Below, one piece after another: positions 16,274 through 25,006 of a DNA stretch of 64,000 bases (the stretch's first letter is position 1; each line of letters opens with the position of its first letter). Source of the stretch: Pseudoprevotella muciniphila (GTDB lineage: Bacteria > Bacteroidota > Bacteroidia > Bacteroidales > Bacteroidaceae); contig NZ_CP033459.1 in NCBI RefSeq assembly GCF_003265305.2, positions 1,488,001 through 1,552,000 on the forward strand. Direction: 5' to 3'. Made by a program: the position numbers and the translations under genes. The notes beneath the pieces were generated by a model. It searched no databases. It was given only the letters and a program-made list of their open reading frames with translations, and had not been told where the DNA came from.

Positions 16274-17716
16274 ATGGGAGGTTTTTTTGGCACTATTTCT
16301 AAAAAGGAATGTGCAACCGATTTATTTTATGGCACGGACTATAATAGCCATCTTGGCACTAAACGTGCAGGTATTGTAACTTTCGATAAAGAAAAGGGCT
16401 TCACACGAAGCATCCACTCACTTGAGCGCGACTATTTCCGTAGTCGTTTTGAAGGAGAACTTGAGGCTTTCAAGGGGAATTCAGGTTTAGGTATCATCAG
16501 CGATACCGATCCACAGCCCATCCTCGTCAACTCACATCTCGGGCGCTATGCCGTCGTAACTGTGGCAAAGGTGAACAACCTGCGCGAAATTGCTGAAGAA
16601 CTCAAGGAGAAGCGCATGCACCTCTCCGAAATGAGCCAAAACAACATTAACCAAACTGAACTCATCGCTCTGCTTGTTAATATGGGCGACACTTTCGTTG
16701 ACGGCATCAATCTCATTTTCAAGAAAGTGAAAGGTTCATGCTCACTCCTCGTACTCACTGAAGATGGCATCATTGCAGCTCGCGATGCACTGGGCAGAAC
16801 TCCTATCATATTGGGGCGAAAAGATGGCGCCTATGCAGCTACAAGTGAATCAACTTCTCTACCTAATTTAGGCTATGACATCGTTCGCAATGTAGGACCA
16901 GGAGAAATTGTGAAAATTACAGCAGAAGGCGAGGAAGTGCTGCAAAAACCATTCAGCCGTTGTCAGATTTGTTCTTTTCTGTGGGTATATTATGGTTTCC
17001 CCGTGAGCGAATATGAAGGCATCAATGCTGAATATGTTCGCGAAACGGCTGGGCAGAAAATGGGAGAGGAAGACGACCTTGAAGCCGACTGTGTGTGTGG
17101 CATACCCGACAGTGGTGTGGGCTTCGCGCTCGGCTATTCCGATGGACATAAAATACCCTATAAGCGCGCGGTACTGAAATACACCCCCACATGGCCCCGA
17201 TCATTCACACCAAGCAAGCAAAGCCGAAGACAACTCGTAGCAAAAATGAAACTCATACCCAATAGAGCCATTTTGGACAATCAGCGTGTAGTGTTCTGCG
17301 ACGACTCCATCGTCAGAGGAACCCAACTGCGCGACAATGTCAAAATGTTCTTCGACTATGGCGCACGCGAAGTACACGCACGCATTTCGTGTCCTCCACT
17401 CGTTTATGGTTGTCCTTTCGTAGGCTTCACTGCTTCAAAGAGCGAAATGGAACTACTTACACGCCAAATCATTCAAGATTTCGAAGGCGATGCCAACAAA
17501 AATCTTGAAAAATATGCCACAACCGACACACCAGAATACACTCGCATGGTCAATGAAATTGGCAAGCGTCTCGGACTCACTTCAGTGAAATTCAACAAGA
17601 TAGAAACACTCATTGATGCCATCGGTTTACCAAAAGACCGCGTCTGCACCCACTGTTTCGATGGCACTTCATACGAATTCACCGACACACTGACCGAAGA
17701 AGAAACGGCAGAATAA
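16274..17716 (+). CDS. PurF-like amidophosphoribosyltransferase lacking the N-terminal cysteine
   Basis: The 480-residue protein has the two-part PurF layout: an N-terminal class II glutamine-amidotransferase fold and a C-terminal phosphoribosyltransferase domain with the PRPP loop VVFCDDSIVRGTQL near residue 337. The enzyme's nucleophile is normally a cysteine directly after the initiator Met (MCGI..). Here the N-terminus is MGGFFGTIS, with glycine at that position, and no upstream in-frame start supplies a cysteine. It may therefore use ammonia, pair with another subunit, or have a different job; I recall similar MGGFFG homologues in Bacteroides. It is a single gene with its own strong promoter and a shared terminator. 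Confidence 0.8.
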   Translation: MGGFFGTISKKECATDLFYGTDYNSHLGTKRAGIVTFDKEKGFTRSIHSLERDYFRSRFEGELEAFKGNSGLGIISDTDPQPILVNSHLGRYAVVTVAKVNNLREIAEELKEKRMHLSEMSQNNINQTELIALLVNMGDTFVDGINLIFKKVKGSCSLLVLTEDGIIAARDALGRTPIILGRKDGAYAATSESTSLPNLGYDIVRNVGPGEIVKITAEGEEVLQKPFSRCQICSFLWVYYGFPVSEYEGINAEYVRETAGQKMGEEDDLEADCVCGIPDSGVGFALGYSDGHKIPYKRAVLKYTPTWPRSFTPSKQSRRQLVAKMKLIPNRAILDNQRVVFCDDSIVRGTQLRDNVKMFFDYGAREVHARISCPPLVYGCPFVGFTASKSEMELLTRQIIQDFEGDANKNLEKYATTDTPEYTRMVNEIGKRLGLTSVKFNKIETLIDAIGLPKDRVCTHCFDGTSYEFTDTLTEEETAE

Positions 17717-17735
17717 GCACATATCTAAACCATAT

Positions 17736-17785
17736 AAAAACTCTCGGAGAGATTGCTTAACTTGCACCTCTCCGAGAGTTTTTCT
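17736..17785. terminator. Bidirectional terminator between PurF-like and O-methyltransferase genes
   Basis: AAAAACTCTCGGAGAG and CTCTCCGAGAGTTTTT form a near-perfect long stem with A and T tracts on both sides. The two flanking genes converge, so it can serve both. Confidence 0.85.
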
Positions 17786-17796
17786 TTTGTTGGTTT

Positions 17797-18423
17797 TTAT
17801 TTCTTTCTTACCAGCGTAAGCCCATCTCGTATGGGGAGGATGATGGTTTCCACTTGTGGGTCGTTTGCCACTCGGTCGTTGAAGTCGCGGATGGCTTGCG
17901 TTTGGGCATCGTGGTGCGCAGGGTCGTTGACATTGCCGTTCCAAAGGGTATTGTCGGCAATGAAGAGACCTCCTGAGGTTAAGCGGGGTAGAATGAGGTC
18001 ATAATAGTCAATATACTGCCGTTTGTTGCCATCAACGTATGCCATGTCGAAGGTATCATTGCGCGTAGGGAGGATGTCGAGAACATCGCCTATAACAAAT
18101 TCTATGCGGTCTGCGTATGGCGATCCATCAAACCAAGGACGGGTAAATTCCTCCTGCTCATCATTGATTTCAAATGTGGTAATTCGCCCTCCTTCGGGCA
18201 GTGCCGCGGCCATGCAGAGTGTGGCATAGCCAGAAAAGGTGCCCACTTCGAGAATATGCTTGGGCTGCGCGATATTCACAAGCATACGGAGAAGCGAACC
18301 CTGCAAATGCCCTGATGCCATGCGTGGTCGGAGCAGTTCAAGGTTCGTGGCACGATAGAGGTCATGGAGATAAGGATCCTCTGGCGTGATGTGTTGAAGA
18401 ATGTAGTCGTCGAGAGACATCAT
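17797..18423 (-). CDS. SAM-dependent O-methyltransferase (catechol/caffeoyl-CoA type fold)
   Basis: A class I methyltransferase. Motif I is EVGTFSGYATLCMA, followed by an acidic strand (ITTFEINDE), DMAYVDGNKRQYIDYYD with metal-binding-type acidic residues, and GGLFIADNTLWNG. These are typical of the cation-dependent O-methyltransferase family. The length of 208 residues is normal. The substrate is unknown. It lies upstream of nothing obvious and 27 bp downstream of aroQ on the same strand, so the two may be co-transcribed. Confidence 0.85.
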   Translation of the reverse strand: MMSLDDYILQHITPEDPYLHDLYRATNLELLRPRMASGHLQGSLLRMLVNIAQPKHILEVGTFSGYATLCMAAALPEGGRITTFEINDEQEEFTRPWFDGSPYADRIEFVIGDVLDILPTRNDTFDMAYVDGNKRQYIDYYDLILPRLTSGGLFIADNTLWNGNVNDPAHHDAQTQAIRDFNDRVANDPQVETIILPIRDGLTLVRKK

Positions 18424-18449
18424 TCCTAAAAAAGATTATTTATGTAGAT

Positions 18450-18884
18450 TTATTTTGCTGCAGCCAATCTGACGAGAGCCTCCACAGCGAGGCGATAACT
18501 GTTCATGCCGAAACCAGCCACTATGCCTTTGCATGCTGATGAAATCAGACTCTTATGGCGAAAATCTTCACGAGCATGGACATTGCTCAGATGCACCTCC
18601 ACTACGGGGATGCTGAGACTACGAATACAGTCGAGCAAAGCCACCGAAGTATGTGTGTATGCACCTGCATTCAGCACTATACCCGCCATGTCGCCATCGC
18701 TTGCCTGCTGCATTATATCAATAAGTTCGCCTTCATGGTTGCTCTGCGCATACTCAAGTTCCACATTAGGAAAATCTGTGCGCAACGTAGCCAGACACTC
18801 CTCCATCGTTGCCGAACCATAAATATCAGGTTCACGCTTCCCAAGACGATTCAGGTTAGGACCATTGAGAATAAGTATTTTCAT
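18450..18884 (-). CDS. aroQ: Type II 3-dehydroquinate dehydratase
   Basis: It converts 3-dehydroquinate to 3-dehydroshikimate in aromatic amino-acid synthesis. The 144-residue protein begins MKILILNGPNLNRLGKREPDIYG, with the conserved NGPNLN motif and the active-site Tyr in the following loop. It also has QSNHEGELID, NAGAYTHTS and VEVHLSNVHAREDFRHKS, all typical of type II enzymes. A -7-like TATTTTTG lies on the minus strand at 18908-18915, just upstream of the start. Confidence 0.93.
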   Translation of the reverse strand: MKILILNGPNLNRLGKREPDIYGSATMEECLATLRTDFPNVELEYAQSNHEGELIDIMQQASDGDMAGIVLNAGAYTHTSVALLDCIRSLSIPVVEVHLSNVHAREDFRHKSLISSACKGIVAGFGMNSYRLAVEALVRLAAAK

Positions 18885-18959
18885 ATTATAAGCATATATT
18901 ATTTTGGCAAAAATACTTATTTTTTTCTATAGGGAATATGTGCAGTGAAAAATCTTGGT

Positions 18960-19427
18960 TTATTTCTTCCAAAATCGAGAAGTAATATCGATGAATTCGC
19001 CATTTTCTATGCGATAGAGGCGCTGATTGGTGGTGGGAGCATTAAGTGGTCCGCTTTCCGATTTATAAGGACCGAGTTTCACATAGTCGAAAAGTTCGGG
19101 TTTAAAGCCTTCAGGTAAGCGCGCACGACCGCTGTACCAACCCGTTTTGAGCTGATTGCCATAACTCAACCGTATGGTGTCCATCAGTTGCATCACTGCA
19201 GCAGGATCATTGTCGCCACCCATCAGCCCCACACAGGTGATTTCATCGCGATAGTCATTGAGCAGACTTAATAGCGACACGGCATCGAGCACTGCGCCTA
19301 CATCGCCTTGCAAGTAATTGCTGTGGCAACCTGGACAGCCATTTGGACAAAGCGAGAGGTTGATGGCGAGCGTCACTTCATCGGGGAATTCTTGGAACAC
19401 AATGTCGGTGTTGACGTATTTCAGCAC
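18960..19427 (-). CDS. nrdG: Anaerobic ribonucleotide reductase activating protein
   Basis: A radical-SAM activase that installs the glycyl radical in NrdD. The iron-sulfur motif is CPNGCPGC (CX3CX2C spacing, as usual for NrdG) near residues 27-34, followed by VGLMGGDNDP. The protein has 155 residues, a typical length for the small activase. It lies 134 bp downstream of nrdD on the same strand, and the intervening hairpin (19477-19523) may adjust stoichiometry. It presumably shares the cobalamin-responsive leader of nrdD. Confidence 0.9.
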   Translation of the reverse strand: MLKYVNTDIVFQEFPDEVTLAINLSLCPNGCPGCHSNYLQGDVGAVLDAVSLLSLLNDYRDEITCVGLMGGDNDPAAVMQLMDTIRLSYGNQLKTGWYSGRARLPEGFKPELFDYVKLGPYKSESGPLNAPTTNQRLYRIENGEFIDITSRFWKK

Positions 19428-19476
19428 TTTATTTTATCTTTTTCGGTTGGTTAAACCAATGGTTATGTTCTAAAAT

Positions 19477-19523
19477 GACTTGCCTTTCTTGATGCACACA
19501 CGCACAACGAAGAAAAGCAAGTC
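19477..19523. other. Inverted repeat between nrdD and nrdG
   Basis: GACTTGCCTTTCTT and AAGAAAAGCAAGTC form a stem with a 19-base loop. A run of T follows on the plus strand, and an A/T-rich stretch follows on the minus strand. It may stabilise the nrdD message end or partly terminate before nrdG. Confidence 0.5.
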
Positions 19524-19561
19524 TTTTTTCTAAAAAGTTCTCATAAAAAGTGTGGCAGGGA

Positions 19562-21715
19562 TTATCCCTTCATTTCCACATTTTGCACCTTTTCTGTCAT
19601 CATTGTTTCACCGCTCATGTCGGGACGCAGGTTGCCATAGTAGCGGCGTGATGCCTCTTTCTGGCGTGCTGCAGAGAAATTGCTTACTCGCTTGAGGTAA
19701 CCAATGACGCGTGTGAGATAGTCAAGGTTCTTGCTCTGACACTTGGGACATTCATGCAGATAGCGCTTGTCGATGTGACCGCAGTCATTGCAAACGGTGT
19801 TAGGAATGTTGAATGTGAAGTAGTTGCAACCTTCCTTCGCTGCCACGCGGAGCAACTGGCGATACTGCGCCTTTGAGAGGTGCTCGTCGAGATTCATGTG
19901 GAGCGCACTACCTCCTGTGAGGTGCTCGATATACTTGCGACCGTGCAGACGGAACTTCTCGATGACATCGGTATTGGTATCTTCCACCACGTAGAAATAA
20001 GAGTTGTAGCAATCGCGTGGTACGAAATAGCCTGCCTCGCGGTCCCAACGTGCGTGCTTCACACCCACATTTTCTGCAGGAATCATCTCGCAATTGAACA
20101 TCACGTCCTTCGTGCGATATTTCTTGTTGTAAGTTTCTACCAAACCTAAGATATCGCTTACGAATGTGGCGTATTCTTCGTTGTCGCTGATGGTAATGCC
20201 AAGACTCTCGGCTGCTTCTACTAAGCCATTCACACCGATGGTGAGATACTGGCGGCCGATGTTGATATAACCAGAGTCGAAGAGTGGGAGCATGCCTTTT
20301 TCTTGCAACATCTTCAGGTTTTCGTTGTAAGCCATTTGTACCTTGTGGCAGATGTCGATGATGCGTGAGAGATAGTCTATATATGACTGACCTTCACGTG
20401 TGGCTTGCTGCACACAGCGGTTCAGATTGATGGTCAGCACACTCTTTGAACCTGTGGAAACACCTCCTGCACCGAGTGTGTAACTGAAACCATTGTCCTG
20501 AATTTCGTTGCGTAAGCGGCAGCATGAAGCGAGACTGTCGGCATTATCGCTCATATAGGTGAAGAAGGAGTGGCCTGCAGCATACATTTCTGCGGTGAAA
20601 TCGGCATATTCTTGGTCCATCACTTCGCCATCCTTAGAGAGGAGTGCCATTGTCTCAACAGGGAAAGTGAGCACGGTGCGTGTGCGCTCTGCATTGAACC
20701 AACGCATAAAGCGCTTTTGTAACCAATTTACAGCGGGCCAACTGGGCTGTGTGCCATCGGGGAAGAAGAAGTCACCGAATATGCTCTTGAAGTAGTTCTC
20801 ATCGTAGTAACTGATATTCCAGAACACAGCCTGGAAATTGCGTGCACCCGTAGGCTGATTGATGGAATATACTATTTGCTCGAAGCAATCCGTAATTACC
20901 TTGTCGAGTGTGCGTTTGCGAGTGGAAAGGTCCACAACCTCGTCTGCGCGCTCGAAATAGTCCTCACCATATTCCTTCTGCAGGAAGTAGGACATATACA
21001 TCAGGAATTCCGGTGTGGCACATGCACCGCTGAGCATCGAACTGACGATGAACACCATGTTGACGAAGCCTCCGCAGAAACTCTTGAGGTTGGTGGGAGC
21101 AGACGAGTTGCCACCGATGCTCTTCGTGCCTTCGAGTAGCCATGGATACATCGTGATGCTGGCGCAGTAATTGGCAAGACTGGTCTCGTCGTTCTTATAT
21201 ATATAGTGGTTGTTGAGCAGGAAAAGATAGCGGTCCGCGGTTTCTTTGCCGTACATCTTCTTGATGCGGTCGGTAAGCATACGGCGGTTCAGGCGGATGA
21301 AGTTTTTCTTTGGCAATTCACCAATCAGTGTGGCAATGTTCTTGTTCTCTACATTGGCGTTGGCATCATACTTTGAACCTGTGGCAGGGTTAAGGCTGTC
21401 CACATAGTCGAGTACAAAGTTGATGTGGTCAACTATTTCACGATCCTCTGTGTGCTGCTGACGATACAGCATAAAGCGCTTGGCTACCTTGAAGTGGCGC
21501 TCTGCCATCAGGGCTACTTCCACCTGATTCTGTATGTCCTCCACACTCATGCCATTGCAGAAGCGAAGATGGCTTATAACTTTTTGCAAACCTTCTGCGT
21601 CAATCGGTTCGCCTGAAGAAGTAAAGGCTTTCAAAATAGCCGACTTGATTTTGTCGAGAGAGAAACTCTCTGTTCCGCCGTCACGCTTGGTGATGATAAA
21701 ATTTTCCGTGCTCAT
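19562..21715 (-). CDS. nrdD: Anaerobic ribonucleoside-triphosphate reductase (class III)
   Basis: It makes deoxynucleotides without oxygen or B12, using a glycyl radical. The protein has 717 residues. An ATP-cone occupies the N-terminus (ITKRDGGTESFSLDKIKSAI). The C-terminus has a zinc-binding four-cysteine site (CNDCGH and CPKC) and the glycyl-radical loop TRVIGYL near residue 670; E. coli NrdD has RVCGYL at this place. The catalytic region includes LASCCRLRNE. A long leader with a cobalamin riboswitch lies upstream, and nrdG is downstream. Confidence 0.93.
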   Translation of the reverse strand: MSTENFIITKRDGGTESFSLDKIKSAILKAFTSSGEPIDAEGLQKVISHLRFCNGMSVEDIQNQVEVALMAERHFKVAKRFMLYRQQHTEDREIVDHINFVLDYVDSLNPATGSKYDANANVENKNIATLIGELPKKNFIRLNRRMLTDRIKKMYGKETADRYLFLLNNHYIYKNDETSLANYCASITMYPWLLEGTKSIGGNSSAPTNLKSFCGGFVNMVFIVSSMLSGACATPEFLMYMSYFLQKEYGEDYFERADEVVDLSTRKRTLDKVITDCFEQIVYSINQPTGARNFQAVFWNISYYDENYFKSIFGDFFFPDGTQPSWPAVNWLQKRFMRWFNAERTRTVLTFPVETMALLSKDGEVMDQEYADFTAEMYAAGHSFFTYMSDNADSLASCCRLRNEIQDNGFSYTLGAGGVSTGSKSVLTINLNRCVQQATREGQSYIDYLSRIIDICHKVQMAYNENLKMLQEKGMLPLFDSGYINIGRQYLTIGVNGLVEAAESLGITISDNEEYATFVSDILGLVETYNKKYRTKDVMFNCEMIPAENVGVKHARWDREAGYFVPRDCYNSYFYVVEDTNTDVIEKFRLHGRKYIEHLTGGSALHMNLDEHLSKAQYRQLLRVAAKEGCNYFTFNIPNTVCNDCGHIDKRYLHECPKCQSKNLDYLTRVIGYLKRVSNFSAARQKEASRRYYGNLRPDMSGETMMTEKVQNVEMKG

Positions 21716-22119
21716 TTTTTATGCTTTTTATTATTGTTATATTCCTTTGTGGACGTTCAGTGAGAGAGCCGTCTTTCCGCTGCAATGCTGTTGAGCCGTT
21801 GCGGTCTTTCAGCAGTCTGACTGACAGCCTGCCCTCTCATGCAGCCGCCTACCGACTGCTTTTTTTGATAAAATTCCTTTCCTTTTTTCGTTTGTCCGCG
21901 GGTGCCTGTTGATTTGTCCCTTTCAACGAGGGGTAATTCCTTACAATCAATAGCACAAACTCGTCCCTACTTTTTCAACCTGGAAGAATCTTTTTGGAAA
22001 ACTTCCTTCTGCCTTCGACGGGAAATGTTTCCCGAGAATCAAAGTTTCTTTTCTAATTTCCCTTTCAACCAAAGGCGCTTATTCCCGAGCGCTTTCATTA
22101 GTCTTAATGGATGTTGGCA
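21716..22119 (-). other. Long nrdD leader with further hairpins
   Basis: About 400 nt separate the riboswitch from the nrdD ATG and hold no credible gene. On the minus strand at 21755-21861 there are strong potential stems, including TGAGAG with CTCTCA enclosing GC-rich arms, and the hairpin GCAGTCG/CGGCTGC. This may be the expression platform or a second regulatory structure. Confidence 0.4.
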
Positions 22120-22272
22120 GGTCTTCTGACTCGCCCTCTACCCAAACGTCTTCCCGCTATCGTAAAGCAGTGACAATCAGTTGATTCAGGTAGAAAAACA
22201 GGCTTACAGCAGCGGGTACTGTTGCTGATTTTCACAGCATTCCCTCTTCGCCGGAAATAGTCCGGAACCATC
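22120..22272 (-). promoter_or_regulatory. Cobalamin (B12) riboswitch upstream of nrdD
   Basis: The minus strand carries the conserved B12-element blocks in order: GAGGGAATGCTGTGAAAATC, CAACAGTACCCGCTGCTGTA, and GCGAGTCAGAAGACCTGCC near the 3' side. GATGGTT at the 5' end can pair with AACATC at the 3' end as the closing P1 stem. These match the class I cobalamin riboswitch pattern known to me. A promoter lies immediately upstream at 22281-22310, and the next gene downstream is nrdD. Confidence 0.92.
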
Positions 22273-22280
22273 ATCGAGTG

Positions 22281-22310
22281 CAAAGATACAACAGATTTTT
22301 TTCGTGGCAA
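22281..22310 (-). promoter_or_regulatory. Promoter of the riboswitch-nrdDG transcript
   Basis: On the minus strand, TTG (22308-22310), 19 bp, then TATCTTTG (22281-22288). Transcription would start just before the riboswitch. Confidence 0.65.
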
Positions 22311-22360
22311 GTTTAAAAGCAAAAAAAATTTTTTTGGAAAACTTTTTTTTAAAACGAACA

Positions 22361-22390
22361 AAAAAGTTTCCCAAAACGGAAAACTTTTCT
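22361..22390 (-). terminator. Terminator hairpin after the EnvC-like gene
   Basis: On the minus strand, AAAAGTTTTCC and GGAAACTTTT flank a GTTTTG loop, with T-rich sequence after it. The 22-bp segment 22367-22388 is repeated exactly in the metG terminator region (55933-55954). Confidence 0.5.
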
Positions 22391-22465
22391 ATAGATTCAA
22401 GTTTTGAAAATTTCTAATGATTCTACACTTCAATGCCTACTCATGACCAGCAAAATCTCCATTTT

Positions 22466-24098
22466 TTATTTACTAATCCACTGCTCGGGGTTGAGTTTTT
22501 CTGTTTCTCGGCGGATTTGGAAATGCAGTGTATGCTTTCCGTTGCTGTCTTTGGCAATTTTTCCCAGTTCCTGACGGGTTTTGACACGCTGCCCTTCCTT
22601 TACTTTCACGTTGGAAAGGTTGCAATACATGGTCAGGTAATTGCCATGGCGCACAATGACGTTGTAGTAGTTTGATATGGAGAAGATGGTGGACACAGTG
22701 CCGTCGTAAACGCACCTTGCATGTCCACCGTCGGTTACGATGTCTATTCCTTTGTTATCGAGTATGATGTTGCTCAGACCGCTTACGTTATAAGAGCCGA
22801 AACGCTTCGTTATGGCATATTTTCCTGTTACGGGAACGGGCAGGCGTCCTTTGTTGGCAGCAAAACCTCCACTAAGTTCCTGCTTACTGTCGTCTGCCTG
22901 ACGATATATAGGTTTGGTGTCCTCAGGTTGACTTTGTACAGGTGTTATAGGTGACTCGATCTGTTTTTTTCTGCGTTGTTGCAGATTTGTTACCTTTCTG
23001 CGGTTGCACCTTTTCGTCAGTCTTTGGCTGGGCGGACTTAGACTCTTGTTTTTGCTCCGCAGGTTTTGTGTTCGTAACAGGCTTCTGCTGGGTAGTTGTT
23101 TTCTGTTGAGTAGCAGGCTTTGTATCGTTTGTTTGCGGGCTTGAGTTGTCTGTCTTTTGTTGTGTAGTCTGTTTAGGAGTTGTTGCCGGTTTCTGCTGGG
23201 CTGCGGACATTGACTGATTTGCAGGCTTCTGCTGGGTAGTTGATTTCTGTTGAGTAGCAGGCTTTGAATCGTTTGTTTGCGGACTTGAGCTGCCTGTCTT
23301 TTGTTGTGTAGTCTGTTTAGGAGTTGTTGCCGGTTTCTGCTGGGCTGCTGATTTAGATGCCGTGGTAGGCTTTTGTGGTGCAGTTGATTTTTGCTGTGTT
23401 GCTGGTTTAGAAGCCGCGGTTGACTTCTGCTGTATTGCAGGTTTTGGGGTTGCAGCCGTTTTCTGTTGTGTTGCAGGCTTAGAAGTGGATAGTTTTTGCT
23501 GAGCAGCAGGTTTGGTAGCGGTAGAGGTCTTCTGCGGGGTTGCTGATTTCTGCTGTGTTGTCGGCTTCTGTTGAGTGGCAGGCTTAGAAGTGGATGGTTT
23601 TGGCTGAGTCGTTGACTTCTGCTGAGTGGCAGGTTTGGGTTGAGTAGATGACTTCGCAGTGGTAGAGGTCTTCTGCGGGGTTGCTGACTTTTGCTGGGTT
23701 GTAGGCTTGGTTGCCGTAGCAGGCTTAGAAGTGGATGGTTTTGGCTGAGTCGTTGACTTCTGCTGAGTGGCAGGTTTGGAAGTGATAGCCGTTTTCTGCT
23801 GGGCTGCGGACTTTGACTGATTTGCAGGCTTTTGCTGAGATATGGTATTTTGCTGCGTCGCCGGCTTAGCGATAGTCTTTGTTGCAGGTTTTGCGACAGG
23901 TTTTGAGGTGGATTGTGTCTTTTGTGTCGCTTTTGGTACTACTGCCACCTTCTCTGTCGTAGTCTGTTTTGCCGCTGTAGCGGTCTTTGCCTTTGTGGCT
24001 TCATTATTCTTCGCTGACACGTTTTTCCTTGCTTGTGCACTTGCCGACAATGCGAGCACAAGAGATAAGGATAATATGATAAACCTTTTCAAAGTCAA
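22466..24098 (-). pseudogene. EnvC-like LytM/M23 protein split by a frameshift in an A7 run
   Basis: A signal peptide (ending ALSASAQ) opens a frame of 391 codons made mostly of Lys/Thr/Gln/Pro/Ala repeats (PATQQKST, KPSTSKP), which stops at 22923. Shifting by one base in the seven-A run (T7 on the plus strand, 22964-22970) continues into a full M23/LytM domain: GRLPVPVTGKYAITKRFGSY, LDNKGIDIVTDGG, VIVRHGNYLTMYCNLS and LHFQIRRETEKLNPEQWI, ending at 22466. The first metal ligand His is replaced (DNKGID), as in EnvC-type activators that do not cut cell wall themselves. The usual coiled-coil N-terminus of EnvC is replaced by the repeats. It could be a pseudogene, a phase-variable gene, a slippage site or a sequencing error. 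It follows the DUF4292 and TPR genes. Confidence 0.75.
23099..23778 (-). repeat. In-frame DNA repeats coding the Lys/Pro/Thr/Gln-rich region
   Basis: Large direct repeats lie inside the low-complexity part. A segment starting near 23102 recurs 144 bp later with few changes (48 codons), and a segment of about 55 bp at 23581-23637 recurs at 23722-23778. Such repeats can expand or contract by slippage without breaking the frame. Confidence 0.7.
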
Positions 24099-24142
24099 AA
24101 CCTAACTTATTTTATGGTAAATAATTTATAACTTGCTCTTTC

Positions 24143-24991
24143 CTAAAACAGACTCTTGAGCAGACTTTCCGCCGAACGCTGCGAATACTTCGAAGATGGT
24201 GTCGAGTGGCCTTCCCAGTTGTTGTCGTTCGACAGGCCGCTCAACGACATTTCACACTCCATATCGCTACCCACACCCGTTACCTTCATGGTCATCGACT
24301 TAGGGAACTGCTTGCCCGAGAGTTTAGTAAAATCACCGTAGGTCCAGACAAACTGCCCTGTATCGCTACTGTTTTTACCTTCCACATTCAATCGGTCGAA
24401 CAGCTGCGACTCTGTCAGGGTCATAAACTCGTAGTTCAACTTTGGTGCATCGGCAATCGTAAGGACTGTATGTTCTCCTGCAGATGACATGCTGAAACGC
24501 GAGGCAGGAACGTCAGTCTTTTCTCCCGGCACGAATATCTCGTTCCAGAACAGCGCCTGAAGCGCGTAGAAGTCTAACCCTGCGTTCTTCAGGAACGAAA
24601 CCTCGTCGTATGATGCACGTACATATTGCTTATGGAACTTGTCGATGATGAGCACCTCTTTTGGTGAAAATTCGAAACGCGCCACTTCCATAAACAACAC
24701 ACTCAGCGACAGTTGTATCACATCGTTGCGTCGCATTTTCAACTTTCCGCTACAACTCACACCATTGCCTTTGAGCATGATGTCAAGGCTTATGCTGGCT
24801 GTTACGGCTTTTGCCGTCTGGCGGTTTGCCTCCACCTGTTTCAGGTAGTTGGCTACAGCGTTGTTTTTTGGTGCGTGGTTCGACACCTGATTGTTCTTTG
24901 GTGTGTTCCCCTTGTCAATATTTTTCGTCGTGGAGCAAGAACAGACTGCTGCTATCAGTGCCACGAACAATAATGCTTTGTATATCTTCAT
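24143..24991 (-). CDS. DUF4292 lipoprotein
   Basis: The N-terminus has a lipoprotein signal with cleavage before the cysteine in AAVCSCSTTKN. The rest, 282 residues in all, matches the Bacteroidetes DUF4292 family as I know it, with beta-rich features reminiscent of LolA/LolB-like lipoprotein carriers (AVTASISLDIMLKGNGVSCS and FEFSPKEVLIIDKFHKQYV). It is flanked by the TPR lipoprotein upstream and the EnvC-like gene downstream, a neighbourhood I recall as conserved in Bacteroidales. It is probably an outer-membrane or periplasmic lipoprotein; function unproven. Confidence 0.82.
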   Translation of the reverse strand: MKIYKALLFVALIAAVCSCSTTKNIDKGNTPKNNQVSNHAPKNNAVANYLKQVEANRQTAKAVTASISLDIMLKGNGVSCSGKLKMRRNDVIQLSLSVLFMEVARFEFSPKEVLIIDKFHKQYVRASYDEVSFLKNAGLDFYALQALFWNEIFVPGEKTDVPASRFSMSSAGEHTVLTIADAPKLNYEFMTLTESQLFDRLNVEGKNSSDTGQFVWTYGDFTKLSGKQFPKSMTMKVTGVGSDMECEMSLSGLSNDNNWEGHSTPSSKYSQRSAESLLKSLF

Positions 24992-25006
24992 TATTCTGTA
25001 TAATAT

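Noticed and set aside
22433-22960. Plus-strand frames over the EnvC-like C-terminal domain
   Set aside because: They are antisense to a recognisable LytM-type domain and have no family features.
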